DNA of 64,000 nt from Nocardia amikacinitolerans NBRC 108937. Its GTDB lineage: Bacteria > Actinomycetota > Actinomycetes > Mycobacteriales > Mycobacteriaceae. The position numbers and the translations under genes are program-made. Below, one piece after another: positions 26,884-35,790 of the stretch. Positions within the stretch are counted from its first letter, which is position 1, and the number at the start of each line of letters is the position of its first letter. The stretch lies in the NCBI RefSeq assembly GCF_001612615.1, contig NZ_BDAU01000021.1, positions 1 to 64,000 of the forward strand, given 5' to 3'. Below the pieces are notes generated by a model. The model was not told the DNA's origin, ran no database searches, and saw nothing but the letters and a program-made list of their open reading frames with translations.

Positions 26884-27249
26884 CTAGTGATGGCGGTACC
26901 GCAGTTCGTACCGCTCCCGATCGCGGTCGCTGATCCTGTTGTGGTCGAGCAGGTCCGGGCTCAAGCCGTGTTGGACGAGGCGGAAGCGACGCCACACGTA
27001 GCTCAGTGCCACCGTGAAAATGACCAGCGGGACGATCATCATCACGATCATGCCGATCTTGAGCGGCATCGGCCCTGGGAACAACAGCACCAGCGCGAAG
27101 AACGGGATGATCGGCACCAGGAACCGGACGAGGTACCGCTCCATTGCCCCATGCCCGGTGAGATCGTGGACGACCCACTCGTGCATCTCCTCCGGGAGCT
27201 CGCGGCCCAAATCGTAGGTGATCCGTTGCCCGAATGTGGGTTTCTTCAT
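26884..27249 (-). CDS. DUF5313 membrane protein
   Basis: A 121-residue protein. It begins MKKPTFGQRITYDLGRELPEE, has WVVHDLTGHG, then two adjacent membrane helices (about 41-60 and 63-84) and a charged C-terminus with RISDRDRERYELRYRHH. The pattern is that of the actinobacterial DUF5313 family, of unknown function. The ATG at 27249 has TAGCCT 6 nt upstream, as expected for a leaderless message. It is a single gene with its own hairpin downstream. Confidence 0.87.
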   Translation of the reverse strand: MKKPTFGQRITYDLGRELPEEMHEWVVHDLTGHGAMERYLVRFLVPIIPFFALVLLFPGPMPLKIGMIVMMIVPLVIFTVALSYVWRRFRLVQHGLSPDLLDHNRISDRDRERYELRYRHH

Positions 27250-27332
27250 GCATACAGGCTATGCCTGTGCTATAAGTCACCGCCAGCTTCGCATGTCGAC
27301 CAATACGCCCCCGGCCAGGCGTTTTCCGGATT

Positions 27333-27788
27333 TCAGGCGCGGCTGGCGTGGAATTCGGCGATGTGCTTCACGAGATTGTCGGTGGTGTGCTTGACCGCGA
27401 TCTTCACGAACGGCTCGATGGTCTTGCCGAGCGCTTTGCCCGCGAGCCCGCCGGGCACGCGGTAATCGATGATCGCGTCGACGGTGCACAGCGCGTCGCC
27501 CTTGGCGTGGAACAGGAAGGTCGACACGATCTCGAAGCCCTTGATCGACTTGATGCCGATCGCGTAGTTCTCTTCCCACCGGATCACCTCGACGCGCGAG
27601 TGCAGCGAGGCGGGACCGAGCTTCATGTGCCCGTCGAACACGGCGCCGACGCCCTCGGTCTGCTCGCCGACCGGAGTGAAGGACTGGATGCCGTGCAGAA
27701 AGCTGGGCAGGTTCCGGTAATCGTTGACGTACTGGAACGCTGATTCGGCCGACGCGGCACAGTCTTCCACGATCTTCACTTCGGTCAT
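27333..27788 (-). CDS. SRPBCC (START-like) family protein
   Basis: A 151-residue protein starting MTEVKIVEDCAASAESAFQYV, typical of polyketide-cyclase/START-like SRPBCC proteins that enclose a hydrophobic ligand. The rest (AVFDGHMKLGPASLHSRVEV, then VSTFLFHAKGDALCTVDAIIDYRVP) fits the curved beta sheet. Members bind lipids or small hydrophobic molecules and some are enzymes; no catalytic residue is evident here. TACAGT lies 7 nt before the ATG. It is adjacent to the copper cassette but has its own promoter. Confidence 0.86.
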   Translation of the reverse strand: MTEVKIVEDCAASAESAFQYVNDYRNLPSFLHGIQSFTPVGEQTEGVGAVFDGHMKLGPASLHSRVEVIRWEENYAIGIKSIKGFEIVSTFLFHAKGDALCTVDAIIDYRVPGGLAGKALGKTIEPFVKIAVKHTTDNLVKHIAEFHASRA

Positions 27789-27826
27789 GCGGGCAACTGT
27801 AACGGGTTTCCGCCAGCGGCAGCCGA

Positions 27827-28756
27827 TCACGCCGTGACGGCAAGGGTCGCCGCCAAACCGAAGGCCACGGCCATGACGGTCACCTCGAGCACCGCCCGGC
27901 GCAGCGAACCCGCCGCGTCCATCCGGTGGTCGGCGGCCAACCGGACCCAGCCGCGCCGCCACCACCAGCCGAGCACGAGCAGACCGGCGAGCACCGCGGT
28001 CTTCGCCAGAAGGATGCGGCCGTATCCGGTGCTCAGCAGCGGTTCGAGGCCGCCGAGGCGGACGACGCCGTTCACCACGCCGGTCGCCGCGACCACTCCG
28101 ATCAGCGGCAGCGCCAGCGCCGAATACCTGGGCAGCGTGGCCGCCCACTCGCCGCGCGTGCGGACCACCATCGCCAGCGCCACAAGCACGCCGAACCAGG
28201 CCGCCGCCGCCAGCGCGTGCACGGCGGCGAGGACCGAGCCGAACGGTTGCTGCGACATGTGCCCGGTGATCGGCCGCAGCGCAAGCGCCACCGCGGCGAA
28301 GACCAGCACCAGATCGGTGGAAGCCGTACCGGAACCGCGGAAGGCGAGCGCCGAATACCCGGCCACCGCGGCGGTCGCGATCAGGATGGCGATGCCGACC
28401 TGACCGCCGCTGATCTCGGTGAGGAAGGTGCCGAACCGGTCGGCGGACAGCCGCCGCACCGGAACTCCGACCACCTCGGCCGCTTCGAAGACGAGCACCG
28501 CGAACTCGGTCACGCACCACGCCCCGGCCAGCGCGGCGAGCATGCGCCACGGCGGCGCGAGCCGTTCGTGCAACCGGGGCAGCGCGGCGAGCCCGAGCAC
28601 GGTCGCGCCGAGACCGTCCGCGAGTACCCGCACGGCGCCCTCGGCGGGCGCCGTTCCCGAGGTGAGCAGCCAGGCCAACCCGACGCCGAGCAGCCCGGCC
28701 GGGACGATCAGCAGCAGTGCCCCCGCGTCCCGGCCGCCGGTCGCCCCGCCGCTCAC
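27827..28756 (-). CDS. CopD family copper resistance/uptake membrane protein
   Basis: A 309-residue protein with about eight membrane helices. The C-terminal half matches the CopD domain, including PITGHMSQQPFGSVLAAVHALAAAAWFGVL with the conserved His residues and the GYGRILLAKTAVLAGLLVLG helix. CopD is thought to move copper across the inner membrane, receiving it from CopC. The GTG at 28756 lies 7 bp after the CopC stop, so it is the last gene of the YcnI-CopC-CopD run. Confidence 0.9.
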   Translation of the reverse strand: MSGGATGGRDAGALLLIVPAGLLGVGLAWLLTSGTAPAEGAVRVLADGLGATVLGLAALPRLHERLAPPWRMLAALAGAWCVTEFAVLVFEAAEVVGVPVRRLSADRFGTFLTEISGGQVGIAILIATAAVAGYSALAFRGSGTASTDLVLVFAAVALALRPITGHMSQQPFGSVLAAVHALAAAAWFGVLVALAMVVRTRGEWAATLPRYSALALPLIGVVAATGVVNGVVRLGGLEPLLSTGYGRILLAKTAVLAGLLVLGWWWRRGWVRLAADHRMDAAGSLRRAVLEVTVMAVAFGLAATLAVTA

Positions 28757-28763
28757 CGTCTTC

Positions 28764-29333
28764 TCACCGTCGCTGCCCGCCGCGGAAGCCGATCAGCGCG
28801 ACGGCGAGACCGCCGCCGAACAGCACGACCGCGCCGAGCACGAAGATCCACACCGGGATGCCGTCGGAGCCGTCGTCCTCGGTGGTCCTGCCCTTGGCGT
28901 CCGCGCGCGGGCCCGGCGTGCCCTTGCCGGGCTGGCTGAGCGTGAACGTCCGCTTGCCGGTGACCGGATGACCGTCGGCGGAGGTCACCCGGTAGGCGAT
29001 GATGTACTCGCCGACCGGGCCGAGGTCGCCCACCTCGACGCTCACCGTCTTGCCGTCGACGAGCGGGTCGCCCTTCGACCACAGGTTTCCGTCCGGTCCG
29101 GTGAGCGTCAGCGACGGGAAGTTCGGTTGCAACTCCTCGTTGAAGGTGACGCTGATCCGGCCGGGGCTCGTCTCCACCGTCGAACCGTCTTCCGGCACGC
29201 TGCCGACGGCCGCGGAATGCGCGGCCGCGACGCCCGCGGTGGCCAGCCCGAAGCCGAACAGCAGCAGCACGGCGGCGAGCGCGGCGCCGAGACGGCGAAT
29301 CGTCTTGCCGGACGGTCGAATCGCGGTACTCAT
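28764..29333 (-). CDS. CopC domain copper-binding protein, membrane-anchored
   Basis: A 189-residue protein. The signal peptide (about 10-38) is cut before His39 (AAAHSAAVGS), which then becomes the N-terminal Cu(II) ligand. The CopC beta sandwich follows, with SADGH122PV supplying the second His. A C-terminal helix (PVWIFVLGAVVLFGGGLAVA) anchors it outside the membrane. The lack of a Met-rich segment suggests that only the Cu(II) site is present. The ATG at 29333 overlaps the YcnI stop by 4 bp, so the proteins are translationally coupled. Confidence 0.92.
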   Translation of the reverse strand: MSTAIRPSGKTIRRLGAALAAVLLLFGFGLATAGVAAAHSAAVGSVPEDGSTVETSPGRISVTFNEELQPNFPSLTLTGPDGNLWSKGDPLVDGKTVSVEVGDLGPVGEYIIAYRVTSADGHPVTGKRTFTLSQPGKGTPGPRADAKGRTTEDDGSDGIPVWIFVLGAVVLFGGGLAVALIGFRGGQRR

Positions 29334-29980
29334 GAGCGCCTCCTGAGCAGGCTGCCGAGGCCGAGCGAGACACCGAGCAGGCCGAGGGCCAAGCCGATGC
29401 CTGCCAGCCAGCGGGCGGTGTCGTCGGTGTCGTCGTCCTGCTCCGCGGCGCCGTTGTCCACGCGGTGGCCGTCGGAGTGATCGTCGCCGCCCGCCGCGAG
29501 GGTCAGGGTGGGCGCGGGGTGCTCCGGCTCGGCGCCGTCGGGGCCGACGGGCTGGTTCCAGTCGACGACCTTGCCGTCGCTGTAGGTCTGCTTGGCCGGG
29601 AAGCTCACCGTGTCCGCGCTGGGCAGCGGGCCGAGCGAGACGACGAAACGCTGGAATTGGCCGGGGCCGACGCCGGGCGCGCCGGGGTCCGCGGTCCAGG
29701 TCACCGCGACGGCCTCGGATTTGTCGTTGCGTTCCACCCTGGCCGTCCAGCCCGGCATGGGTTCTGTTCGGGCGCTGCGCACGTTGGGCAGCGTCACGGT
29801 GAGCGCGGTGGTGGACGCGGTGTCCGATTCGGTCGGCACCCGGAAGGTGACGACGGAGTACTTGCCCTGCTGCGCGCCTGGCGCGTCGACGGTCACGTGC
29901 GCGGCGGCGACACCGCAGGAGAGCAGCACGAAACCGGCGGTCGCGACGGCGCCGCAGGCGCGCGAAAGTGAACTTCGCAT
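29330..29980 (-). CDS. YcnI (DUF1775) copper-binding protein
   Basis: A 216-residue secreted, C-terminally anchored protein. The signal peptide ends before His28 (AAAHVTVDAPG), the conserved Cu(II) ligand of the YcnI/DUF1775 family. The WNQP motif (VDWNQPVG), also conserved and next to the copper site, is present at about 142. A His/Asp-rich linker (DDHSDGHR) precedes a membrane helix near the C-terminus. Together with CopC and CopD it forms a copper-acquisition cassette comparable to ycnKJI of Bacillus. The ATG at 29980 has GGGAG upstream. Confidence 0.92.
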   Translation of the reverse strand: MRSSLSRACGAVATAGFVLLSCGVAAAHVTVDAPGAQQGKYSVVTFRVPTESDTASTTALTVTLPNVRSARTEPMPGWTARVERNDKSEAVAVTWTADPGAPGVGPGQFQRFVVSLGPLPSADTVSFPAKQTYSDGKVVDWNQPVGPDGAEPEHPAPTLTLAAGGDDHSDGHRVDNGAAEQDDDTDDTARWLAGIGLALGLLGVSLGLGSLLRRRS

Positions 29981-30018
29981 GGGAGAGGCTTTCTGTCCGA
30001 AGGGGATTGGGGTGCGGA

Positions 30019-30588
30019 TCAGGCGGGCGCCGGTGGCGCGCGCGGCCCGATGGGCCCATGCGAAGCGAAGCGATAGATCGTATTCGGCGGATCGGACCAG
30101 CGTTCGGCGGACGCGACGGCGACTTGCCCTGGTGCGCCGAGCGTGGCGCGGACCGCGCGAGAGACGACCGCGTAGAGACGTTCGGCGGCCAGGATCACGA
30201 CCGCGCAGCCGAGCGTCGCGAGCACGTGCGCGCCGAGCATCCAGCCGGTCGGCAGGAAACCGGCCGGCGGGGCGTCACCGCGCGCGATGTGCGAATCGCG
30301 CTGTCCGTGCGCGTGTCCCAGCCCAGCAAGCACCGCGTGCCCGGCGAGTTGCCCGGCCGCGAGCGCGCCGAGCAGCCGCGCGATGCCACGCCCAGCATCA
30401 CGTCCAGTGAGGTGTGGCAATCCGGTCGCCGCGCAGCCTGCCGCGACCGAAACTGTCAGCAGCAGGGCGAATTCCGGTGAATCCGGGTAGCCCCCGCCCG
30501 CGACGCCGTGCGCGGCGACGCTGAGCAAGCCGACCAGCGCGCCGACCGCGCCGCCGCGCGGCAGGCCGGTGCTCGGGCCGGGATGCAT
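30019..30588 (-). CDS. Hydrophobic membrane protein heading the copper cassette
   Basis: A 189-residue protein with about four hydrophobic helices (roughly 12-30, 38-55, 68-88, 115-137) and a His-containing loop (GLGHAHGQRDSHIARG). It lies 38 bp before ycnI and 14 bp after the DUF6474 stop, all on one strand, so it is probably cotranscribed with ycnI-copC-copD. The loop histidines and the context suggest a part in copper handling, but no domain was recognised and the idea rests on position. Confidence 0.72.
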   Translation of the reverse strand: MHPGPSTGLPRGGAVGALVGLLSVAAHGVAGGGYPDSPEFALLLTVSVAAGCAATGLPHLTGRDAGRGIARLLGALAAGQLAGHAVLAGLGHAHGQRDSHIARGDAPPAGFLPTGWMLGAHVLATLGCAVVILAAERLYAVVSRAVRATLGAPGQVAVASAERWSDPPNTIYRFASHGPIGPRAPPAPA

Positions 30589-30602
30589 GACGGGGACGGC
30601 GT

Positions 30603-31235
30603 TCAGTTCACACCGAGGCGGGCGAGCACGTCGGCCTCGATGCCGGACAGCTCGTGCGAGATCGAGGTGTGCACCGCGCGCCTGCGGGAGGCGGGCATCT
30701 GCTCGGCGGTGCGGACTGCGGCGCCGAGGCTGTCGAGCCGGGCGCGGGTCGCGGTGACGAACTTCTGCGTCTCGCCGCCCTTGTCGTCGATCTTGCCGAG
30801 CGCCGCCTCGGTGTTGGCGATGCGGGCCTGCAGCTTCGCGCCGTGCCCGGTGTAGTCGCCGAGCTGGTCGACGCCGATGCCGAGCTGCTGGGCGCGCCGG
30901 GTGTCGAGCTGGCCGCGGACGAACGTCGCGCCGCGGTAGGCCAGCGGCGCGAGCACCGGGACGAGCACCCTTGCCACGCCGAGGTACTTGCGCACCTGAC
31001 CGGGGCTGAAGACGTCACGCTCGGCCTTCGCGGCCATCTTCAGCGCGGCCTTCTCCTCGGCCTGGAGCGTGGCGATCTGCGCCTTGGCGACCTTGGCCTG
31101 GGTGCGGGCTTCGGCGCGCTTGGCCTTGCGATCGTTCTTGGCGAAGAGCTTGGCCTCCATCGCGGCCTTGTGCTTGAGGGCTTTGGCCTCGGCCCGGCGA
31201 CTCGGACGCCGCTTGCGCTTCGTGAACAACCCCAT
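30603..31235 (-). CDS. DUF6474 family protein
   Basis: A 210-residue protein that begins MGLFTKRKRRPSRRAEAKAL and continues as a Lys/Ala/Arg-rich helix to about residue 75, probably coiled-coil. A more hydrophobic stretch follows (YLGVARVLVPVLAPLAYRGATF, interrupted here for length), then Ala/Arg-rich helices. The pattern fits the actinobacterial DUF6474 family, of unknown function. The ATG at 31235 is preferred over one 18 nt earlier because it gives the family-typical MGLF start. It is the first gene of the run leading into the copper cassette. Confidence 0.78.
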   Translation of the reverse strand: MGLFTKRKRRPSRRAEAKALKHKAAMEAKLFAKNDRKAKRAEARTQAKVAKAQIATLQAEEKAALKMAAKAERDVFSPGQVRKYLGVARVLVPVLAPLAYRGATFVRGQLDTRRAQQLGIGVDQLGDYTGHGAKLQARIANTEAALGKIDDKGGETQKFVTATRARLDSLGAAVRTAEQMPASRRRAVHTSISHELSGIEADVLARLGVN

Positions 31236-31391
31236 CGGAAGGCCCTCCGTCAATGCTGTGTGCCAGGGCAGCGCACTCGGCGCGAGGCCGTCTGCCGTCT
31301 ACCACGCGGTTTGCGCCCACCTTATCGGGTCGACGGCGGCGGCAGCGAGGGCACACCGTGTCCTGTCGGGGGTCTGGACCATACTGCATAC

Positions 31392-33242
31392 GTGTATTCG
31401 GGCAGCGGTGACCGCGAGGGTCGCAAGGAGGACGGCTCGGCCGCGGACCGGTCGGGCGAGGTCATCCCTGCGCCGATCGAGACCGCTGCGAGCGAGACCG
31501 CGGCGGCCGGAGGCGCGCTCGACGACGCCGCCACCGAGAACGGGTCGCCCCGGAACGCGCTCGAGACCGCTGCGATCCAATCGACGCCCGTCGCGTTCAT
31601 CGACGCGCGCGCGTTGATCGGGTGCAGGCACCGCCTGCACCTGGACGCCGCCCACCCGCAGCTGCTCACCGGCGTCGTGGAGGATCCCGGCGTGCGCCAG
31701 CGCCGCGAGGCCGCGACAGCGCACCGCAACCGGGTGCGCGACGCGCTCGTCGCCGCCGACCCGGACAACTGGGTGATCATCGACCCCTCGGCCCGCGCGT
31801 CGGATCGCGCCGCGGCCACCATGAGCGCGTGCGCCGCTGGGGCGCAACACATCTGGGGCGGGCTGCTGCCGCAGGAACCGGACACCGGAAGACGCGGCGG
31901 TTCGGAGATCCTGCTTCGCGACCGCGACCGCGGCGGCTACATCCCGATCATCGTGGTCAACCACAAAGTCACCGACCCGCGCAAACCGGAGCCGGCCGAC
32001 TTCCACCCGACCACCTCGGACCTGTATCGCTGGGATCCGCGCCCCGATCCGTCCCGCAAGCTGCGCCAGCAGCCGCGCGATCAGCAGCGCCTCGCCCACC
32101 TCTACCGGATGTTGCAGCGCCACGGGCTGGCCAGCCCCGCGCTGGTCGGCGGCGTCATCGGCTACCACTTCGACCGCATCCTGGTGCACGACCTCGGCCC
32201 GCTGCTCGACGACTACGACCGCCGCTACGCCGACCGCATCGCGGTGGTGCGCGGCGAACTGCCCACGGTGCCGTCCAAGGTGCCCGAGTGCAGGCAATGC
32301 CCTTGGTGGACAAGGGGAGTCGATGGCCCGAGCTGCGAGGGCTGGCTCGCCGAGCACCGCGACGTCAGCCTGGTCGCGCCCGGCTCGCGAGCCGACGTCC
32401 TGCGCGGGCACGGCGTGGAGACGATCGATGACCTGGCCGCCTGGACCGGCGACGACCCGGAGGACTGGCAGCACGGCCCGTTCGACGAGGCCGTCGTCAC
32501 CGCGCGCGCCTGGCTGGCCGGCGCGCCGCTGGTCCGCCGCTTCGACCGGGTGCACGTGCGCCGCGCCGACGTCGAGGTGGACGTCGACCTGGAGAGTTTC
32601 CAAGAGCACGGCGCGTATCTGTGGGGCACGCTGCTGGACGGGCGCTACCGGCCGTTCGTCACCTGGGACCCGCTGCCCACCGAGGACGAGGGCCGCTCCT
32701 TCGGCGAGTTCTGGACCTGGCTGATGACGGTCCGTGCCGAGGCCGCGACGGCCGGGAAAACCTTTGCCGCGTACTGCTATTCGCGCACCGCGGAGGACAA
32801 GTGGCTGTACGAGTCGGCGCGCAGGTTCGCGGGCAGGCCCGGTGTCCCGACGGTGGAGCAGGTGCGCGCGTTCGTCGACGGGCCGGAGTGGGTTGACATG
32901 TTCCAGGCCGTGACCGACCAGTTCATTTGCCCGAACGGCAAGGGGCTCAAGAAGATCGCGCCGGTGGCGGGCTTCGCCTGGCGCGATCCGGAGGCGGGCG
33001 GCGAGGCGTCGATGAGCTGGTACCGCCAGGCGGTCGGCTACGACGGTGCGCCGGACCTGACCCAGCGCACCCGGTTGCTCGAGTACAACGAGGACGACGT
33101 GCGCGCCACCCAGGTGCTGCGCGAATGGATGATGCCGCGGGTGCCGAATCCGCACTGCGCCGAGCTGGAGGTGCCCGCGCTCGCCGACTTCGGGCGCGCG
33201 CCGGAGTCGTCCGCCACGCCCTCCCTCGGTCGCGGCGCCTGA
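31392..33242 (+). CDS. TM0106 family RecB-like nuclease
   Basis: A 616-residue protein. The first 60 residues are low-complexity. A RecB/Cas4-like nuclease part follows, with an N-terminal Cys (LIGCRHRLHL) and a C-terminal cluster (ECRQCPWW, then SCEGW), which together could hold a 4Fe-4S cluster as in Cas4. The C-terminal 250 residues look RNase H-like (FGEFWTWLM, AAYCYSRTAEDKWLYESARRF split for length, LEYNEDDVRAT), with an acidic NEDD end. This matches the putative RecB nuclease family named after TM0106. No CRISPR or helicase gene is nearby. The GTG at 31392 has CATACT 6 nt upstream. The substrate is unknown. Confidence 0.85.
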   Translation: MYSGSGDREGRKEDGSAADRSGEVIPAPIETAASETAAAGGALDDAATENGSPRNALETAAIQSTPVAFIDARALIGCRHRLHLDAAHPQLLTGVVEDPGVRQRREAATAHRNRVRDALVAADPDNWVIIDPSARASDRAAATMSACAAGAQHIWGGLLPQEPDTGRRGGSEILLRDRDRGGYIPIIVVNHKVTDPRKPEPADFHPTTSDLYRWDPRPDPSRKLRQQPRDQQRLAHLYRMLQRHGLASPALVGGVIGYHFDRILVHDLGPLLDDYDRRYADRIAVVRGELPTVPSKVPECRQCPWWTRGVDGPSCEGWLAEHRDVSLVAPGSRADVLRGHGVETIDDLAAWTGDDPEDWQHGPFDEAVVTARAWLAGAPLVRRFDRVHVRRADVEVDVDLESFQEHGAYLWGTLLDGRYRPFVTWDPLPTEDEGRSFGEFWTWLMTVRAEAATAGKTFAAYCYSRTAEDKWLYESARRFAGRPGVPTVEQVRAFVDGPEWVDMFQAVTDQFICPNGKGLKKIAPVAGFAWRDPEAGGEASMSWYRQAVGYDGAPDLTQRTRLLEYNEDDVRATQVLREWMMPRVPNPHCAELEVPALADFGRAPESSATPSLGRGA

Positions 33243-33327
33243 TCGGCCGGGCCGAGGTCCCGCCGCGGGGTTGCGATCGACGCACCTCCTCCGGCCGCGA
33301 CCACGCCCGCGGCGGTAACATCGCGAC

Positions 33328-35286
33328 GTGACTCAGCACGTCGAACAACTCGAGTTCCAGGCAGAAACCCATCAGCTGCTCGAGCTGATGATCCATTCCG
33401 TCTACTCCAACAAGGACACGTTCCTTCGGGAGCTGATCTCGAACGCGTCCGACGCGCTGGACAAGCTGCGGCTGGCGTCTTTTCAGGACAAGGACCTGCA
33501 CGTCGACACGTCCGACCTGCACATCGAGCTGGAGGTCGACAAGGACAACCGGGTCCTCACCGTCCGGGACAACGGCATCGGCATGTCCCGCGCCGAGGTC
33601 GTCGACTTGATCGGCACCCTGGCCAAGTCGGGCACCGCGGAGCTGCGCAGGCAGCTGAAGGACGCGAAGACCGACGCCGCGGCCGAGGAGCTGATCGGCC
33701 AGTTCGGCATCGGCTTCTACTCGACCTTCATGGTGGCCGACAAGGTCACCCTGACCACCCGTAAGGCGGGCGAGACCGAGGGCACCCGCTGGGAGGCCGG
33801 CGCGGGCAGCTCGACCTACACCATCGAGGCCGTCGACGACGCGCCTCAGGGCACGTCGGTCGCGCTGCAGCTGAAGCCCGCCGACGAGGAGGACCACCTC
33901 TTCGACTACACCCTGGAGTGGAAGCTCAGGGAGATCGTCAAGAAGTACTCCGACTTCATCGCTTGGCCGATCCGCATGCAGGTCGAGCGGACCGTCACCG
34001 AGGGCGAGGGCGAGGACAAGCAGGAGAAGACGATCCTCGAGGAGCAGACCCTCAACTCGCAGAAGGCGCTGTGGACGCGCCCGAAGAGCGAGGTCTCCGA
34101 AGAGGAGTACAAGGAGTTCTACAAGCACGTCAGCCACGCGTGGGACGACCCGCTGGAGATCGTTCCGCTCAAGGCGGAGGGCACGTTCGAATACCAGGCG
34201 CTGCTGTTCATTCCGTCGCACGCGCCGTTCGACCTGTTCACCCGCGAGCACAAGCGCGGCGTGCAGCTCTACGTCAAACGGGTGTTCATCATGGACAACT
34301 GCGAAGAGCTGATGCCGGAGTACCTGCGCTTCGTCAAGGGCGTGGTGGACGCGCAGGATCTCTCGCTCAACGTCTCCCGCGAGATCCTGCAGCAGGACCG
34401 GCAGATCCAGATGATCCGCAAGCGCCTGGTGAAGAAGGTGCTCTCGACGGTCAAGGACATGCAGGGCGCCGAGGACCAGGAGAAGTACCAGACCTTCTGG
34501 AAGGAGTTCGGCCGCGTCCTCAAGGAGGGCCTGCTGTCGGACTTCGACAACCGCGAGACCATCTTGCAGGTCTCCTCGTTCTCCTCGACGAACTCCGAGA
34601 CCGAGCTGACCACGCTCGCGCAGTACGTCGAGCGGATGAAGGACGGCCAGGACGCGATCTACTACATGACGGGCGAGTCCCGTCAGCAGGTGGAGAGCTC
34701 CCCGCACATGGAGGCCTTCAAGGCCAAGGGCCTCGAGGTGCTGATCCTGACCGATCCGGTCGACGAGATGTGGGTCGGCTCGGTGCCGGAGTTCGACGGC
34801 AAGCGGTTCCAGTCCATCGCCAAGGGCGAGGTGGACCTGGAGACCGAGGAAGAGAAGAAGGAGTCCGAGGCGCTGCGCGAGCAGCAGGACAAGGACTTCG
34901 CCGAGCTGCTGACCTGGCTGGGCAAGACCCTGGAGGAGAGCGTCAAGGAGGTGCGCCTGACCAACCGGCTCACCACCTCGCCCGCCTGCCTGGTCGGTGA
35001 TGTCTTCGACTTCACGCCGATGCTGGAGCGGATGTACCGTGCCTCGGGCCAGATCCTTCCGGAGACCAAGCGCATCCTCGAGCTCAACCCGACCCACCCG
35101 CTGGTCACCGGCCTGCGCGACGCGTACGACACGCGCAAGCAGGACGCCGACGAGGGCAAGGTCCCCGAGCTCACCGAGACGGCCGAACTGCTCTACGGCA
35201 CCGCGGTGCTCGCCGAGGGCGGTGAACTCAAGGACCCGGCGCGCTTCGCGCACATCCTGACGGACCGCCTCACCCGCACCCTGTAA
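33328..35286 (+). CDS. htpG: Molecular chaperone HtpG (Hsp90)
   Basis: A 652-residue bacterial Hsp90. The GHKL ATPase domain shows ELISNASDALDKLR, DNGIGMSRAEVVDLIGTLAKSG (split for length), GQFGIGFYSTFMV and later LNVSREILQQ. The middle domain supplies the catalytic Arg and the C-terminal dimerisation domain runs to the end. It is an ATP-driven folding chaperone of the cytosol. The GTG at 33328 has TAACAT 6 nt upstream (33316-33321), so the message is probably leaderless. No CIRCE or HAIR heat-shock operator was seen. A strong hairpin follows the stop. Confidence 0.97.
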   Translation: MTQHVEQLEFQAETHQLLELMIHSVYSNKDTFLRELISNASDALDKLRLASFQDKDLHVDTSDLHIELEVDKDNRVLTVRDNGIGMSRAEVVDLIGTLAKSGTAELRRQLKDAKTDAAAEELIGQFGIGFYSTFMVADKVTLTTRKAGETEGTRWEAGAGSSTYTIEAVDDAPQGTSVALQLKPADEEDHLFDYTLEWKLREIVKKYSDFIAWPIRMQVERTVTEGEGEDKQEKTILEEQTLNSQKALWTRPKSEVSEEEYKEFYKHVSHAWDDPLEIVPLKAEGTFEYQALLFIPSHAPFDLFTREHKRGVQLYVKRVFIMDNCEELMPEYLRFVKGVVDAQDLSLNVSREILQQDRQIQMIRKRLVKKVLSTVKDMQGAEDQEKYQTFWKEFGRVLKEGLLSDFDNRETILQVSSFSSTNSETELTTLAQYVERMKDGQDAIYYMTGESRQQVESSPHMEAFKAKGLEVLILTDPVDEMWVGSVPEFDGKRFQSIAKGEVDLETEEEKKESEALREQQDKDFAELLTWLGKTLEESVKEVRLTNRLTTSPACLVGDVFDFTPMLERMYRASGQILPETKRILELNPTHPLVTGLRDAYDTRKQDADEGKVPELTETAELLYGTAVLAEGGELKDPARFAHILTDRLTRTL

Positions 35287-35296
35287 ACCCTGAACC

Positions 35297-35326
35297 CGAA
35301 GGCCCCCTCCCCGGAGGGGGCCTTCG
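35297..35326 (+). terminator. htpG terminator
   Basis: A near-continuous palindrome, CGAAGGCCCCCTCC / GGAGGGGGCCTTCG around CC, begins 10 bp past the htpG stop and forms a very stable hairpin. Confidence 0.85.
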
Positions 35327-35370
35327 TCGTCTCCACCGCCTCCACAGTTGCTCCCACACAACGCGTATAC

Positions 35371-35399
35371 GCCTCACATAGGCGGTGGCTATGTGAGGC
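35371..35399. other. Perfect 11-bp hairpin in the htpG-UPF0016 gap
   Basis: GCCTCACATAG (35371-35381), loop GCGGTGG, CTATGTGAGGC (35389-35399). Flanking CCACAC and GTGTGG could extend the stem across an 11-nt bulge. Its purpose is unclear; it lies about 200 bp before the manganese riboswitch. The stretch 35400-35599 holds no recognisable gene. Confidence 0.6.
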
Positions 35400-35599
35400 G
35401 TGTGGAAAGTGTGTGGCGACCACCCGGATGCCGTGTTGCGCTCGCGCGAGAGCCCCTGGTTCGCTGATGAGGGTTTGCTGACAGGTGCTTGCGGGTTACC
35501 AAAACCTGCGGGCAGGAGCGCCAAACTTATTGCGCGCATAGCGATTTGGCTTACAGCGGGTTGGCGCCGCGGAGATTGCTGGGGTATGGTCGGCAGTAG

Positions 35600-35740
35600 C
35601 GAAGGGGAGTAGCCCCCAATCATGCAGTCGACATACTGACCCGCCGCCTCCCCGAGGCTCGGGTCCGGTTGTGTGAACCGGGTTTTCATCCGGTGGGCGA
35701 GACCTTCGGCCTGAACAACCATTCGTTGTCGGCCGGAGGC
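35600..35740 (+). ncRNA. yybP-ykoY manganese riboswitch
   Basis: The element starts with GAAGGGGAGTAGCCCC and carries GTCGACATACTGAC. It closes with GGTGGGCGAGACCTTCGGCC, the conserved GGGGAGUAG, ACAUACUGAC and CGAGACC parts of the yybP-ykoY class. This class senses Mn2+ and usually switches on Mn efflux genes. It lies about 50 nt ahead of a UPF0016 gene, a family of Mn exporters often controlled this way. Pairing across the whole domain was checked only by eye. Confidence 0.88.
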
Positions 35741-35790
35741 GTACCCAGATCTCCGGCAGGCAGGCCGGAGACCCGGGAGTACGTCACACG

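Noticed and set aside
32947..35361. 804-codon open frame antisense to htpG
   Set aside because: Leu/Val/Arg/Asp/His-rich shadow of a clear Hsp90 gene with no independent signals.
35400..35612. 70-codon plus-strand frame ahead of the manganese riboswitch
   Set aside because: It runs into the riboswitch, lacks a ribosome-binding site and looks like no protein family.
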